From assembly GCF_001632365.1 (NCBI RefSeq), contig NW_024468571.1, positions 124,001 through 188,000 of the forward strand: a stretch of DNA of 64,000 bases. Direction: 5' to 3'. Below are positions 11,447 to 23,246 of the stretch, piece by piece (the first letter of the stretch is position 1; every line of letters starts with the position of its first letter). Source of the DNA: Laetiporus sulphureus 93-53. Lineage: Eukaryota; Basidiomycota; Agaricomycetes; Polyporales; Laetiporaceae. The notes beneath the pieces were generated by a model. It was not told the DNA's origin and ran no database searches. It saw nothing but the letters and a program-made list of their open reading frames with translations. A program made the translations under genes and the position numbers.

Positions 11447-12340
11447 ACGCGGTGATCGGAATCGTGGATGTATCCTTGGACACCTCGGACAAGACTGTAA
11501 TGTCAATAAAACGGTAGAAAGCGCAGGTGCCACGAAGGATTGCAGTGAACACTCACGTCTCCAAATGATGTAGATATAATAGCTGACGGGATTGACGCCG
11601 TCAGTGTAAAGAACCTCCAGTTTATGATATTGACTGACCATTGTACGAGAAACACTATTGGCACCTAGACGGATGACCTCTAAACGCTCCGAAAGCACCG
11701 CTATCCTTTACCACTCACCGCTAGTGCATACTCGGCCTGATTTGCTATACGTCAGTAATGCTACATACCGGTAACAGAACTCACTAACAACGGCTGTGCT
11801 GTGCACGATTCATCGATATATCAATATGAAGGCGAATAAAATACATCATGAAATGCGACCGACCTGTATAATTTTTCGAGTTCGAGCAAATTCCCATGAC
11901 CTGCCACGACATAATGCCATACAATCTGCCGAGCGGTGAGCAGCTGTTCTGGCAGTGCACAGAGCCACTGTAAGTACCATGATGTCAATGATTGTGTGAA
12001 CAGTGTCCAACGACCTGGTACGAGTATAGATGACGCTTCAACACCAGGAACGGCACGGAACAGCTCACCACAACACGGCGACCTGCGAAAGCATCAGAGG
12101 ATCCTGAACGTCCATTATGAATGACCACAGCACACACCAGCAGTTTCAGCATCCACCTGTCCTCGGGATACTTCCATACGTAATATAAAACCTGAGCAAC
12201 GCTGCAGCCATAGAGCCTACGCGCCTCCGCTCACTCCAGTTGATCGCAGACGGTTAAGCTAATAGTAGTCCTCACATAAGAGCGAATAAAAAGCCGACCA
12301 ACAGTGTATTTCCCAGGTCCAGAAAATCGAACCCAGACAT
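11447..12340 (-). pseudogene. DUF6534-type gene, paralogue B, lacking 3' exons
   Basis: Starts at 12338-12340 with MSGFDFLDLGNTLLVGF, missing three residues (9 nt) relative to copy A. It retains the LYGCSVAQVLYYVWKY exon, the 14-nt exon (12069-12082) and the next transmembrane exons. It then runs into the deletion junction at about 11447, so the C-terminal exons (LNARHHLRRNG region) are gone. A truncated product is possible but the family hallmark C-terminus is absent. Confidence 0.8.
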
Positions 12341-13954
12341 CGCAAAATGAAAATTCGCCCAGAGTGATGAATAGTGGGCGAGTGCTACCGTCCATTATGC
12401 CCGTCGAACAGGAGAATATATAGTGGCCTGTCATACGGTCAGCAATTGAACTGATGCCTGTCATGCACCGAGAACTTGAAGCACTTCTCGGCAGACATCT
12501 ACATATCACAATTGACGACGCCATCTCTGTCGTCGGCTTTCAAAAAGCCGTAGACACATCCATTCATCTATCTGTATTGAAGCACAGAGGTGGTAAGAAT
12601 GGTAATCCTTTCCGTGGTGATATCCCTTCTGTGGTCTGACGTGGCTAGCTAGCGACGTCAAGGTGCCACTTAGAGATGTCGCGTTTCGAGTGGACAGCAA
12701 TGATCGATGGCTGAAGAAAGGAATCCAGCAAATGATTCGCTGATGACCCTTGAACGGGAAATCTCACTTCACTGTACTTCATATGAGCGCTGCGTTCTCC
12801 CGGATGCTTCGACTGTCAAGATAATCGACGCACCATATGACAATGCGGGACAATGCAGTGGGCGGGAGACCGTGGCAAAGTGCTTGAATAAGGTACGACG
12901 ATAGCCGCTGAGGAAATGATCACATAGCCTGGGATTGTCGTCGACTGCATGCATTTCTCTAGCTCTGCCTCGATCCGCAGCGACGAACTGTTGCTGTGGG
13001 CTGCAACGGTGCACAATCTGGAGTCTCATCCACGCGGGCATCCTTGACGAACCACAAGTGAACAGATCCTTCTGAGAAATGCCAACTCGAATAGATGACA
13101 GATGTAGATGTCCTTCCGGTGATCCGCCGTTTTGGTCTCCCCTAGCAGACCTATAAATCTCCTTTTTTGAGTGAGGGGAGGACATGAGATATAAAGTCCG
13201 CCGCTGGACATGGCGCAGTTGGCAGCTTCTGGCAAAACTCGGTTTCCGAGTGCGCTCACTCTTCCAGTCCCGACCTCGTCGGTGTGAGCAAATAGATCTG
13301 AAAGCTCAAATCAGGTATGTAGTTGAAAGCAGTATCCAAGTGAAATTCGATTAGCGCAACGGAACCGCATTGTGACGAGCTGCGCTGCCTGAGGCACTCT
13401 GCTGAACAGGCGGCTGGGTTCAGGAAGATTGTGCATGGGGCAGAAAACTTCATCATCTGAAAGCGAGAATCCGTGAGGTTGGTGAGACTGGGTAAACGAG
13501 ACGTTGTGCTCAACATCTCGACGGTTCAGCCACGCTCCGACGAGCTGCCCTGCTGGACGAGGCAATATAAAGTTACTTATTTGATTTTGCGCCTTCCGTC
13601 AGTTTCCGCCCGCGTAAATGTGATGAGATTCGTTGCCATGTGTGCATTCATTGTACCAACAGAACATGCACAAGGTGGTTCAGGACATAGATGTGCGTGC
13701 CAAAAAAAGGAAGCGCGTCTCGACAACGGGCGCTAACACGCTGTTAACACTGAACCAACTCCTCCACAGCTCTCTTTCTCCGGATCTTTCGTGGTTGCTC
13801 CAGATTTCTGCTATCTTTGCCGTCGTCGCTGCTACTTTAGCGTCTTTCAAGAACCTTGGCTTGCGTCTGAGGATAACTTTCGACGCTGCTCTCCCGTCTC
13901 CTCTTCACTGACGTGTGGCGAAAGCCAGCTGCTAATTTCTGACATTCTACAAAC
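12341..13954. other. Region between DUF6534 copy B and CLF1; no supported gene
   Basis: 12341-13077 is copy 2 promoter-side sequence. From 13078 to 13954 there are minus-strand frames, for example ATG at 13514-13516 reading MLSTTSRLPSLTNL to 13256, and a possible donor GTGAGC after it. I recognise no family and could not build a longer spliced model. Confidence 0.3.
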
Positions 13955-16791
13955 ATGCAAGACGGACGAGCTCCTCGGTATGCAGCTTATTATTTTCAAA
14001 TAACGTATCTCACTGTACCCCAGCATCAAGAACCGCGCACCTGCGGCAATCCAGGCACGTCATAATGATTTGGTTCTCTGCTATTTTTGCTAAAGTTGTG
14101 TAGGTGACCGCGGAACAACTTCTTCGAGATGTACGCATAGAGGCACTGCCTCCACAAACTCAGTCATTCTAACAAAAATTCAGGCTCAAGAGCGGCAAGA
14201 GTCGCAGTTTCGTGCACCAAAACAACGAGTGGAGGATTTCGAGGAACTGCATGAGTATCGTGGTAGGAAGCGTGAGGAGTTCGAGAAGCGCATTAGGCAG
14301 ACAAGGGGGAATATGTGAGTAAAGACTGTCATCAAAAAGTGGACGATATCCTGACATTTCGCGCCAGCAAAGAATGGCTGCAATATGCCAACTGGGAGGT
14401 AAGTATTCATCCATGTAACATGCAATAACGGTCATTCACCCTCCTTCCATCTCAACTTAGGCAAGTCAAGGAGAGTATGCTCGCTCACGATCAGTCTTTG
14501 AGCGTGCACTCGACGTCGACCCTCGCAGCGTCCAGCTATGGTTAAGCTACACCGAGATGGAGCTAAAAGGCCGCAACGTCCAGCACTCTCGCAACCTGTT
14601 TGACCGCGCTGTCACCCTGCTTCCGCGCATCGACCAGCTCTGGTACAAGTATGTTTACCTCGAGGAACTACTGCAGAACGTGCCGGGCGCGCGCCAGGTG
14701 TTCGAGCGGTGGATGCAATGGGAGCCGGAGGACAAGGCATGGCAGGCGTACATCAAGATGGAGCTACGGTACAATGAGTACGACCGCGCGAGTGCGATAT
14801 ATGAGCGCTGGATCGCCGTGAGGCCCGAGCCGCGGAATTGGGTCAAGTGGGCTAAGTTTGAAGAGGAGCGATCGAAGCTGGACAAAGCGCGAGAGGTCTT
14901 CCAGACTGCCTTGGGATTCTTTGGGGATGGCGAGGAGGAGGTGGAAAAGGCCCAAGCTGTGTTCGGCGCATTTGCAAAGATGGAGACGCGTCAGAAGGAA
15001 TATGAGCGGGCGCGAGTAATCTATAAGGTGAGCTCCTCTCGTCTATTTCCATCGAATAGAGAGCGTCTTAACATGATCTCAGTTCGCGCTGTCCCGTATA
15101 CCCCGGTCTAAGTCTGGCTCGCTTTACGCGGTGTACACGACCTTCGAGAAGCAACATGGCACGCGATCGTCACTCGAGTCAACGGTCCTGGGCAAGCGGC
15201 GGATACAGTATGAAGACGAACTTGCACAAGACGGGCACAACTATGACACTTGGTTTGAGTACTCGCGCTTGGAGGAAGGTGCGCTTCGGGACGCTCGAGA
15301 AGAGGGCGCGTCAGTAGAGGAAATCGAGGCTGCCATTGGGCGCGTCAGGGAGGTATATGAGCGTGCAGTAGCTCATGTACCGCCAGGTGGGCAGAAGAGG
15401 CATTGGCGAAGGTACATCTTCCTTTGGCTCAACTACGCGCTTTTCGAGGAGATTGAGACCAAGGTGCTGCGATTCATTATCCTCTGACTTTGTACGAGCT
15501 CACATCCGCTTGCTGTAGGACGATGGACGCGCCCGACAAGTATATCAGACTGCGCTCAAGATTGTGCCGCACAAACAGTTCACCTTCGCGAAGTTGTGGC
15601 TCACGTTTGCGAAATTCGAAGTGCGGCAGCTGGACCTGGGCGCGGCTCGCAAAATACTGGGCACAGCGATTGGAATGTGTCCGAAGGAGGCTCTGTTCAA
15701 GGGATACATTCAGCTCGAGCTTGATGTGAGCTATTATTGGTTCCATCGCGTACGTCACGCTGTCTTACTCAAACCTGTGTAGCTGCGCGAGTTCGATCGT
15801 GTCAGGACGCTGTATGAGAAGTACATCGAGGTAGGCCATCATCGAAGTCAGTAATACTGTCAATGACAATTATATCCTGCAGTTCGATCCGAGTAACTCA
15901 TCCGCATGGGTCAAGTACGCCGAGCTGGAATCTCAACTGGAGGATTTCGAGCGCACACGCGCGATCTTCGAGCTCGGCACGACACAGCAGCCGCTCGCAA
16001 TGCCAGAAGTCTTATGGAAGGCATACATTGATTTCGAGTCCGAAGAGGGCAACAGGGAGGGCGCGCGCGCGCTGTACGAGCGTCTCATTTCACTGAGCGG
16101 GCACTGGAAGGTGTGGATCTCGTACGCGGAGTTCGAGGCTGCGCCTATCCCGCTTGCGCGTGAGCTAAGGGAGGAGAAGGAAGAAGAAGAGGGAGAGGAA
16201 GTCGAGCTTGTTCCTGGAGATGTGGAGCGCGCGAGACAGGTGCTCGAGAGAGGTTATAACGACCTCCGAAAACAGGGCCTCAAGACTGAGGTAAGCATTG
16301 TCCCGCTCTCTGCAGCACGCTATGTATTGATGTAATTCGTTGTTTCCTAGCGTGCTGCACTGCTGGAGGTCTGGAAGACGTTTGAAGAGAAGAACGGATC
16401 GCCGGAGGATGTTCAGAAGGTGCAGAACAAGATGCCTCTGGTCAGCCGACGCCGTCATGTGGAGGAAGGCGGCACAGAAGGTACGTTTCTTCATTATTGT
16501 TCTTTGCATGACTAGCTACTTATGCTACGCTCAGTGCTCGATTGGGACATGGTGTTCCCCGACGATGAGCGCGAGTCCAACCCGACTTCGTTCCAGTTCC
16601 TCCAGATGGCGCACGCTTGGAAGAAGGCTCAGGCCGCAAAATCTAAGGACCAGCAGGCCCATGCCCAGCCGAAGGAGGAGCCCAAGGAAAGCAGCACCAA
16701 GGCTGAGGAGTTGAACGGAAACGGCCCTGCTGGTGAAGACGAGGATGCCGCCAGTGCGAGTGATGCTTCGAGCTCACATGGCGAAGATTGA
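13955..16791 (+). CDS. CLF1: Pre-mRNA splicing factor CLF1/Crooked neck (HAT repeats)
   Basis: Scaffold of the Prp19/NineTeen complex, needed for spliceosome activation. Twelve exons (13955-13977, 14024-14054, 14104-14130, 14184-14314, 14368-14398, 14461-15027, 15083-15463, 15519-15725, 15783-15830, 15883-16290, 16351-16480, 16535-16791) sum to 2241 nt, giving 746 residues plus stop. The N-terminus reads [10 protein letters not shown] then [15 protein letters not shown], and HAT repeats run to about residue 650 ([60 protein letters not shown]). The tail contains [12 protein letters not shown], then an acidic Glu/Ala-rich end. The intron between exons 2 and 3 needs a GC donor (CAG|GCACGT). The first five exons are all small. 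Confidence 0.95.
14055..14103 (+). other. GC-AG intron in CLF1
   Basis: Donor CAG|GCACGT and acceptor GTGTAG. Using these ends the conserved AAIQ-VTAEQLL peptide is joined with no gap and the full 12-exon model stays in frame. The GT 4 bases downstream would shift the frame. Confidence 0.7.
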
Positions 16792-16971
16792 CGAACAACT
16801 TCAATACCATGAGATATATCCTTTGATAGTGCTGTTGTTAGTTCGTATTCCTAGTCTGTTCTCATCATGCATGTATTGCAGCCTGAGCAGTGATGCTCAG
16901 CAGTGAGATAGCTACTTTGGGTTTCTAAATATTGTTTGATGTCGAATATCCGTGGTTGCACTCTGGAGGGA

Positions 16972-16998
16972 CTCGGCCACCTCGCCGAGGTGGCCGAG
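16972..16998. repeat. 27-bp perfect inverted repeat (13-bp arms, 1-nt centre)
   Basis: The left arm CTCGGCCACCTCG and right arm CGAGGTGGCCGAG are exact reverse complements around a single C. It could form a very stable hairpin at the CLF1 3' side, or be a dyad operator for a Zn2Cys6 or basic-zipper factor upstream of FAD1. Confidence 0.8.
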
Positions 16999-17158
16999 CG
17001 AGTGCATGATCACGTGGGATTACTGTATTCGGTCCACCCTGTTACGCTCAACTCCCGAGACTCGACTTGATGCTCTTGTACCCTCCTATTCATTCGTTTC
17101 GGGCTTGCGCGGTACACTGGCTTGGATTTTGCAGGCTTCGTTGAGGTCGCCATCAAAA

Positions 17159-17220
17159 GTAAGCAACAAGGGTGCTTATATAACCTGATCGGCGTCGTAC
17201 TAACACGCGTTTCTCCCCAG
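17159..17220 (+). other. Probable 5'-UTR intron of FAD1
   Basis: Donor GTAAGC, a perfect TACTAAC branch point at 17198-17204, and acceptor TTTCTCCCCAG. Upstream sequence has stops in the FAD1 frame, so it should be non-coding. Confidence 0.7.
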
Positions 17221-17386
17221 CTCGATCTATTTCTGGCCGACAAACCTCTCAGCCGTGCGACTGTTCCGCCAGATTCTCGCTAGGCAGAGGCCTCTTGGAG
17301 CGGGAGTAGAAGGACTATTGCTCATCAAGCGACATCCGAGCTCCTCGAGACCGTTACGTTTCACTCGTGCTTTTGTCCCGGACAAC

Positions 17387-18822
17387 ATGGCCACCGTCAA
17401 CTTCAAGCACGTCTCACAAGAGGTCTACGCACTATCAAGCTCTTCGCATTCACTTGCTCCGCTGGTGCGGGAGGCATTGACAGTGATCGATGATGCTCTG
17501 GATGAATTTGGGTGAGTGCGGATGGGAGTCGTGCCATTCTGTGGCTGAGTAGCGCCCTAAGACTGGAACGACTGTCTCTGAGCTTCAATGGGGGGAAGGA
17601 TTGTAAGTAACTACGGTTGATGGAAGTTACGCTACCGACTCTATGCTGCAGGCACCGTACTGCTCCATCTACTCGCTGCTTCCCTTGGTCGCAGAAATCT
17701 CGCATCAAAACGAATTCCAGCCGTATACATTCCCGTGCCATCGCCGTTTCCGCAGCTGGAATCATTCGTCGAAGAAACAGCACGGGAATACCACCTTGAT
17801 CTGTTTCACTGTCCCTTGCCTGAGCCGGAGCTCCCAGTGGAGACAATTGAGGCGCCTACTACGCCACCCTCAAACGGGCATGGGAAGGGGAATGAGTACA
17901 TCGGTCCTCGACCAGGTACGAAGGTCAAAGGAGGCGAGGGCATGAAGCGGGCATTGCAGCTATACAAGGAACGCTTTCCGCGCATTGACGCGATTCTCAT
18001 CGGTACTCGTAAAACAGACCCGGATGGAGGTATGCATTCCTCATTCATCCTGTTGTTCCCACCCTTTTGACAGGTACACTTCAAGCGAAGCTCTCGTTTC
18101 GTTCGCCAACCGATGCCGATTGGCCGCGCTTTCAGCGGGTCAATCCCATCCTCGACTGGTCATATAGCGCTGTATGGGACTATCTTCGCAAGCTCAAGGT
18201 ACCATATTGCAACCTCTATGATGAAGGGTATGTCGCACGACCAACTACCACGACCAATTACGTGAACTGGTGACCCGCACTGACTGCCTTTAGGTATACA
18301 TCGCTTGGCTCGACTTACAATACGTTCCGCAACCCGGCGCTGCTGATCCAGCCAGCATGCACCGAATGCTTACCCCCAACGGCCACGGTCGTGTCAGAAA
18401 TTCCCCCACTGGCGATGCCTCATAGCCACCCAACCGACCTTGACAATCACCATCCACATGCACCCGACACGCCCGTCTCCGACATACCCGCTTCCGACAC
18501 CATATCCGCCTTTCCCCTCCCGGACCACATCGAGATTATCCCGGGCGATCCTGGACGGGTGTGCATCGCGGACGCGAACAGTATCAACCCGCTCCCGGAC
18601 AAGCTGGAGATGATCCGTGGAGACCCGTCGTTGACGTGCCACGCGGACGCGACGGGGGTCGACCCGCTGCCTGACCGGCTGCAATGGATCCCCGGTGACC
18701 CGTCGGCACTGTGCATCGCGGACGCATGCCAGTGCGAGCCGCGCTACCGACCTGCGTATGAGCTGCTGGATGAGAATCTGGAAAGAGCGGGGCGCGCGTC
18801 GGGAATCAGGCTGCCGATGTGA
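17387..18822 (+). CDS. FAD1: FAD synthetase (FMN adenylyltransferase, PAPS-reductase fold)
   Basis: Transfers AMP from ATP to FMN to make FAD. Exons 17387-17511, 17553-17602, 17652-18029, 18074-18227, 18294-18822 total 1236 nt: 411 residues plus stop. The start ATG has a good context (GACAACATGG) and gives [20 protein letters not shown]. Signatures: [20 protein letters not shown] (PP-loop-like ATP site), [52 protein letters not shown], ending [16 protein letters not shown]. It is about 100 residues longer than yeast Fad1; the extra is a linker with three imperfect copies of PLPD-x-(L/I)-x-x-I-x-GDPS between the catalytic core and the end. An in-frame basic extension without ATG lies just upstream. 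Confidence 0.95.
18500..18740 (+). repeat. Three tandem protein repeats in FAD1 C-terminal linker
   Basis: Units: [20 protein letters not shown] (about 18511-18570), [20 protein letters not shown] (18592-18651), [20 protein letters not shown] (18667-18726). The spacing is 75-81 nt and the third flows straight into the family-conserved C-terminus, so the first two look like duplications of it. Confidence 0.9.
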
Positions 18823-20498
18823 TGGACGGTTGTATGTATAGTAATGGCAGACGTTGGGTCGTGTATCCGGATAAGTGTTGTACGATGTAGCAGGTCGCGT
18901 GGACTGCTCTGTCAAAGGATTTTTAGAGGGCTGCGTCAATTGAAATTTGAACTTGAGGCCTCAGGCTTTTAGGAGTTACGACTATGTGTCACAGGGCATT
19001 GATTGTGAGGTGTTCAAGCGTATTGAAAACCCAGAATGATAATATTGTCTTGTGAGCTTCAGCGCTTTCAGCTTCAAGCCTCGGGAGGGAGTTGTTGCGC
19101 CGGTGTGCCAGAATATTGTTTAGACTACTCTTCCACCATGTGCTCATACAACGACTCCTGATAATCATCATCGCCATTGTGAATGAGAGCTGTCCGCATA
19201 GAGCCAGAATTCTACCTTCACACAGTGGCACTAGGCGGGTTTCCCTTAAACTCCATCATGCAGCGTTGTGCGAGAAGTGGGCCCGTCGATGGTAAATCAC
19301 CCAAGGAAACTCTCTGGAGGCTTCAGGGCGTTAGCTCTCATTTGTTTGAATATCGTATACACAAGCTCCTATGTATCAAATCATAAAGCATCTGTGGGCT
19401 AACGATGGTCATTATGCCGGGAGAAAGCTAATCGAGAATGACTGACGGAGATAAGGTGCTCTTGCTGCCAACATTCTTCCGATTCTTCTGCGAAGCCCAT
19501 TCGGATTAATGGACACTTCCTTAGGAGCTGGTAAAATTTAGACTTTCGTGGCATTGGCGTTTTGTTCAAGGCTGATGAGAATTCACGCGGCTGAGAGGAG
19601 TCAGAATGACGTGGGAGGAATTCTATTTGTGCTTCGCAACCTGACCACAACCGTAGTCATCTGGAAAGTGATTGAGCTGAGATTGCTCCCCATTCAACCG
19701 TTAACGCGAACGGCCCGAGGTCGGTACGAAGCGCTAAAATGCCGTCCAACAACCTCGGTACTTACAGCTATCGCCACCCCGCACGGACTGTCACGTCACG
19801 CACGTTTTATCACGTGCACTGTGACAGGCACGCATGTGGCGCTACATTTGCAGTGGACATATCTTCACCTCTGCCTTTCCACCACTCGACAGCAATTTTG
19901 AGTGTCTCGCTCAACTCCAACTTGATTTTTTTGGCACTTTAGCGTGAGGACGAAGGTCTAATCTTCAAAATATTGCAGTCAAATCCAAAATTAGATACTC
20001 CCAGCGCCGTCCTTTTATCTAGAATCTGTTGGCGAAGTACTGGCTTCTTTTCTGATCCTTCGAGTCCTTGTCGAACATCGGCTCGAGATTTTAAGGAGCT
20101 CTCTCCGAACATCCTAAGCGATGCGGAGGCCGAAACACCCTGTGAATGGTCAGGCTCGCTCCACGTGATGCTCCTGGCCTACAATCCCTTTGATCATTCG
20201 ACCTGAGACGGAGCTCCGGACCAGTGTCGCTCTTGACCCCTTCTGCAGTTGCGATCCCACTCGACTCCTGGCTTCTCCTATTCAACCATGAAGAAGAGTA
20301 TCAGTGCCCTGTGCTTTTCATCAGGAGGACCCGGGTCGGGAAGCCGCAGGACGTACTCGCGGAAAGAATTATGGAGAAGATCGAGCTTGCCGGTGAGTAC
20401 CCACGCCATTCGAACTGCGGCAGATTATGTGATTCGCGACCCACGATGCAACAGAACTCTGGCACCTCGCTAGCTAGCAAGACCGCGCGACGGCGACG
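18823..20498. other. 1.7-kb intergenic region, no gene seen
   Basis: Only short non-overlapping frames. No intron-linked exons, tRNA or repeat recognised. Must contain the promoter of the MFS gene. Confidence 0.4.
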
Positions 20499-22357
20499 AT
20501 GACAGTGCTCAGCGAATTACCCACCCCGCACTCAATTGCGGAGTCCCCTGCTCCCTTCATGTCGCGGACACAGACCGAGTTTCCGTCGCCTTCTGTGATT
20601 TACCCTCCGTCCACGACGTTGAATTTCGATCAGGAGAAGGAGAATGAGGCGATCGTAGAAGATGCGCCGAGCAATACAGCACCATTACCGCCTGCGTCAG
20701 ATTTTCCAGAGGGAGGGCTGCGCGCGTGGTCGGTTGTATGTGGTGGCTTCTTTGCTTTCATCGCCACATTTGGCGTGACGAATTCATATGTGCGTGACAT
20801 CCGTGCTTGGTGTGCCGCTGAGATTTTGGACTGATGATAGCCTTGGTTCATGATGTGTTAGGGCGTCTTCCAGGATTATTATTCAGCGAACTTGCTACAA
20901 CATTCATCATCGTCAACGATTGCGTTGATCGGCGCTATCCAGCTGTTTTTCCTGTACGGTGGGGGTCCTATCGTAGGCAGGATATATGATGCGTATGGCA
21001 CAAGGGTAACGTAGCATCAGTCTTAACAACTCTGCGGCTATTGACGGCGGTGTATAGGTTCTCATCCCTCTGGGATCTGTAATAATCGTCTTCTCGCTAA
21101 TGATGGTCTCATTAGTACAACCAGATAAGCCATACCAGCTGTTCCTCGCACAAGGCATATTGTTTGGCCTCGGGCTGGCTTGCATGTGAGGTCTCGTCCC
21201 AACCCTGAGGCACCAAAATCTAACATGATCATGCACGATACCTTTCAGATTCAACCCAGCACTCGCTGTCGCAGGCCATTGGTTCAAACGAAAGCGAGCG
21301 TACGCGATAGGCGTCATTGCGTCCGGCAGCTCGATCGGCGGCGTATTCTTTCCGATCATGCTGCAGCGCCTCATACCGAGCGTGGGGTTCCCGTGGGCCG
21401 TGCGGGCCATGGCATTTGTCTGCCTCGGGTGTCTGACGATAGCAACGCTAACCATCCGCACGCGACTCCCGCCGTCCAGGAATATCACGCTGAGAGGCTT
21501 GGTCGACCTCGAGGGCTTTCGCGATTGGAAATATGTATGTGCGTCAATAGGTGCTTTCCTGTGAGTAAATTACTCTCCTTCACCACTGCCCTGAGAGTCG
21601 AAGGCTCTGTGAATCGCAGGGTGTTCTATGCCGTTTTCACCCCGTACTTCTACATCCAAATCTATGCAAATATGCAAGGCGTACCAAATAGTCTTGCCAT
21701 ATACCTGCTGCCGATCATCAATGCGTTTGGCACGCCATCGCGGATTATCCCTGGTATCATGGCCGATAAATGGGGATGGTGAGTGCCTCGCAATTAAGAA
21801 TCATTCTGAGCTGAACTATACTTGCTGCAACCAGCCTCAATGTGCTCGTTCCATCGACGTTGATTGCGAGTATATTCACGCTCGCCCTCTGGCTCCCGGC
21901 TCGTAGCGCCGCGTCGATCACTGCGTATGCAGCGATGTATGGTCTCTTTACAGGTGCGCACTTGTAGTAGCGCGGCCATCTCGTATGTTGGGTCCTGACG
22001 CGTCTTCATGCAGGAGCATTCGTTACCCTCCTACCTGCATACATCTACACCATCTCCCCGATTGAAGTGTACGGAGCGCGACTGGGTAAGTGACTCCGTC
22101 CTAGCTTGAATGTCCGGATGCCCACACGAACTCTAGGATCGATGTACCTGCTTGTAGGGATTGCCAATCTTGTTGGCACGCCGACCGCTGGGGCTTTCCT
22201 GAGCACGGTGGACCAGTCGGGCTTCAACGGGCTCATCATATTTACCGGTGTGCTCATGGCGGCCGGGTCGTTGATACTGGGCATGGTTGGTGTCGTGACT
22301 GAGATGCAGAAGCGGCGAGAAGCGGCGGCTTTGGAAACGGCAGAGCAGAAGGCATGA
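20499..22357 (+). CDS. MFS transporter, monocarboxylate-porter (MCT/MCH) family
   Basis: A 12-helix plasma-membrane-type carrier. Start ATG at 20499 (MTVLSELPTPHSIAES), about 75 cytosolic residues, then the MCT signature FPEGGLRAWSVVCGGFFAFI ([D/E]-G-G-x-x-A-W). Eight or so short introns. Later blocks: ALIGAIQLFFLYGGGPIVGR, GILFGLGLACM, AIGVIASGSSIGGVFFPIML (helix 5), PIINAFGTPSRIIPGIMADK (helix 8), LVGIANLVGTPTAGAFLST, ending in a short charged tail. Fungal members include the riboflavin carrier Mch5 and many orphan carriers, so substrate is open; its position next to FAD1 makes riboflavin a reasonable but unproven guess. Confidence 0.9.
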
Positions 22358-23246
22358 CGAAAACTTCGCGCCTGGTCTGTTTCTCTGCCCATAAAGGGTT
22401 TGTAGCGGTTGGTCATAGAGTCACGGCTTAGTCGAGCGTGAAAAATCTGCGTTCGCTAGCCAGAATATCCTCACTTTGATACTCACTTATGGATCACATG
22501 TACGAACATTGTTCGACTCCATTCATGTCAAAGTACTTCTTTACTCCATCCGCCTAAGTACTACTAGTACTAGTGTGAGCTAGTCTTTGGTAGTGGTTCG
22601 GTATCTTCCGCTCGATCTTACCTTGGACCAATAGAGTTTGGATAGGATTAACAATTCGTCGGATAATTGCGAGTGGCCCCCGTTACACCCTCAGCAGTCA
22701 CTCAACGCTTCCACCTGTGCGCCGCACATTCAAATTAGAGCCTGGGAACGAATCTCTTTGGTCATGAGTTTGTCTGATCGTATCTCCGCAAATCAGCACT
22801 TGGTCTCAGCCACACCGCAACTTGAAGTATTGACGAATAACAGAAGTTTGGAGAGGAGCATCCACATTTGGCTCAGAGTTGCCTTTGTGTGAGGCCAGTA
22901 CTGCCTACAGGTATGTTCGTGGCGTTGTATTCAATGTGGTTGGACTGTGATGGTACGCCTTACGATCAGTTCTGCTCATCTGCTTGAACACGTTTGAGCG
23001 CAGATACAGCTCGAGCCGAGATCGTACTTGTATAAAAAGATACCCGGCTGTTCCTACTCGCTTGGAGTGTTTGCCAGGGAGCTACGACTCAGACCTGCCG
23101 CCGGACAATTGTTAAGGTCGTTTTACAGGTGAGCAATCTTATGTAGCTCAACATATTTTTGTGTCGTTGTTGCTCATGGATCGTAATCTGACCTTAAACG
23201 CTAGTCGCAGGGCTGTTTGAGATCATCACGACTGTCTCAAGCAGAA
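22358..23246. promoter_or_regulatory. Intergenic region upstream of BPL1
   Basis: TATAAAAA at 23031-23038, about 215 bases upstream of the ATG, is a good TATA box. A probable 5'-UTR intron follows at 23129-23210 (GTGAGC...GTCGCAG). No other gene is seen. Confidence 0.5.

Larger units (their letters stand above)
10786..13077. repeat. Tandem segmental duplication, copy 2 (internally deleted)
   Basis: The same order as copy 1, but lacking the equivalent of about 7848-9239 (1.39 kb). The deletion junction lies at about 11447 (GAGTCAC joined to GCGGTGATCGG), where the two parental ends share only an AC dinucleotide. The result fuses the promethin-like 3' flank directly to the middle of the DUF6534 gene. 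Confidence 0.85.
16792..17386. promoter_or_regulatory. CLF1 3' flank and FAD1 5' region
   Basis: Contains a 27-bp perfect inverted repeat (16972-16998), a CACGTG box near 17012, and a probable 5'-UTR intron (17159-17220). The stretch 17222-17386 is an open frame continuous with FAD1 but has no ATG. Confidence 0.5.

Noticed and set aside
13256..13516. 86-codon minus-strand ORF upstream of CLF1
   Set aside because: Has an ATG and a possible donor at its end, but composition is not convincing and no continuing exon was found.
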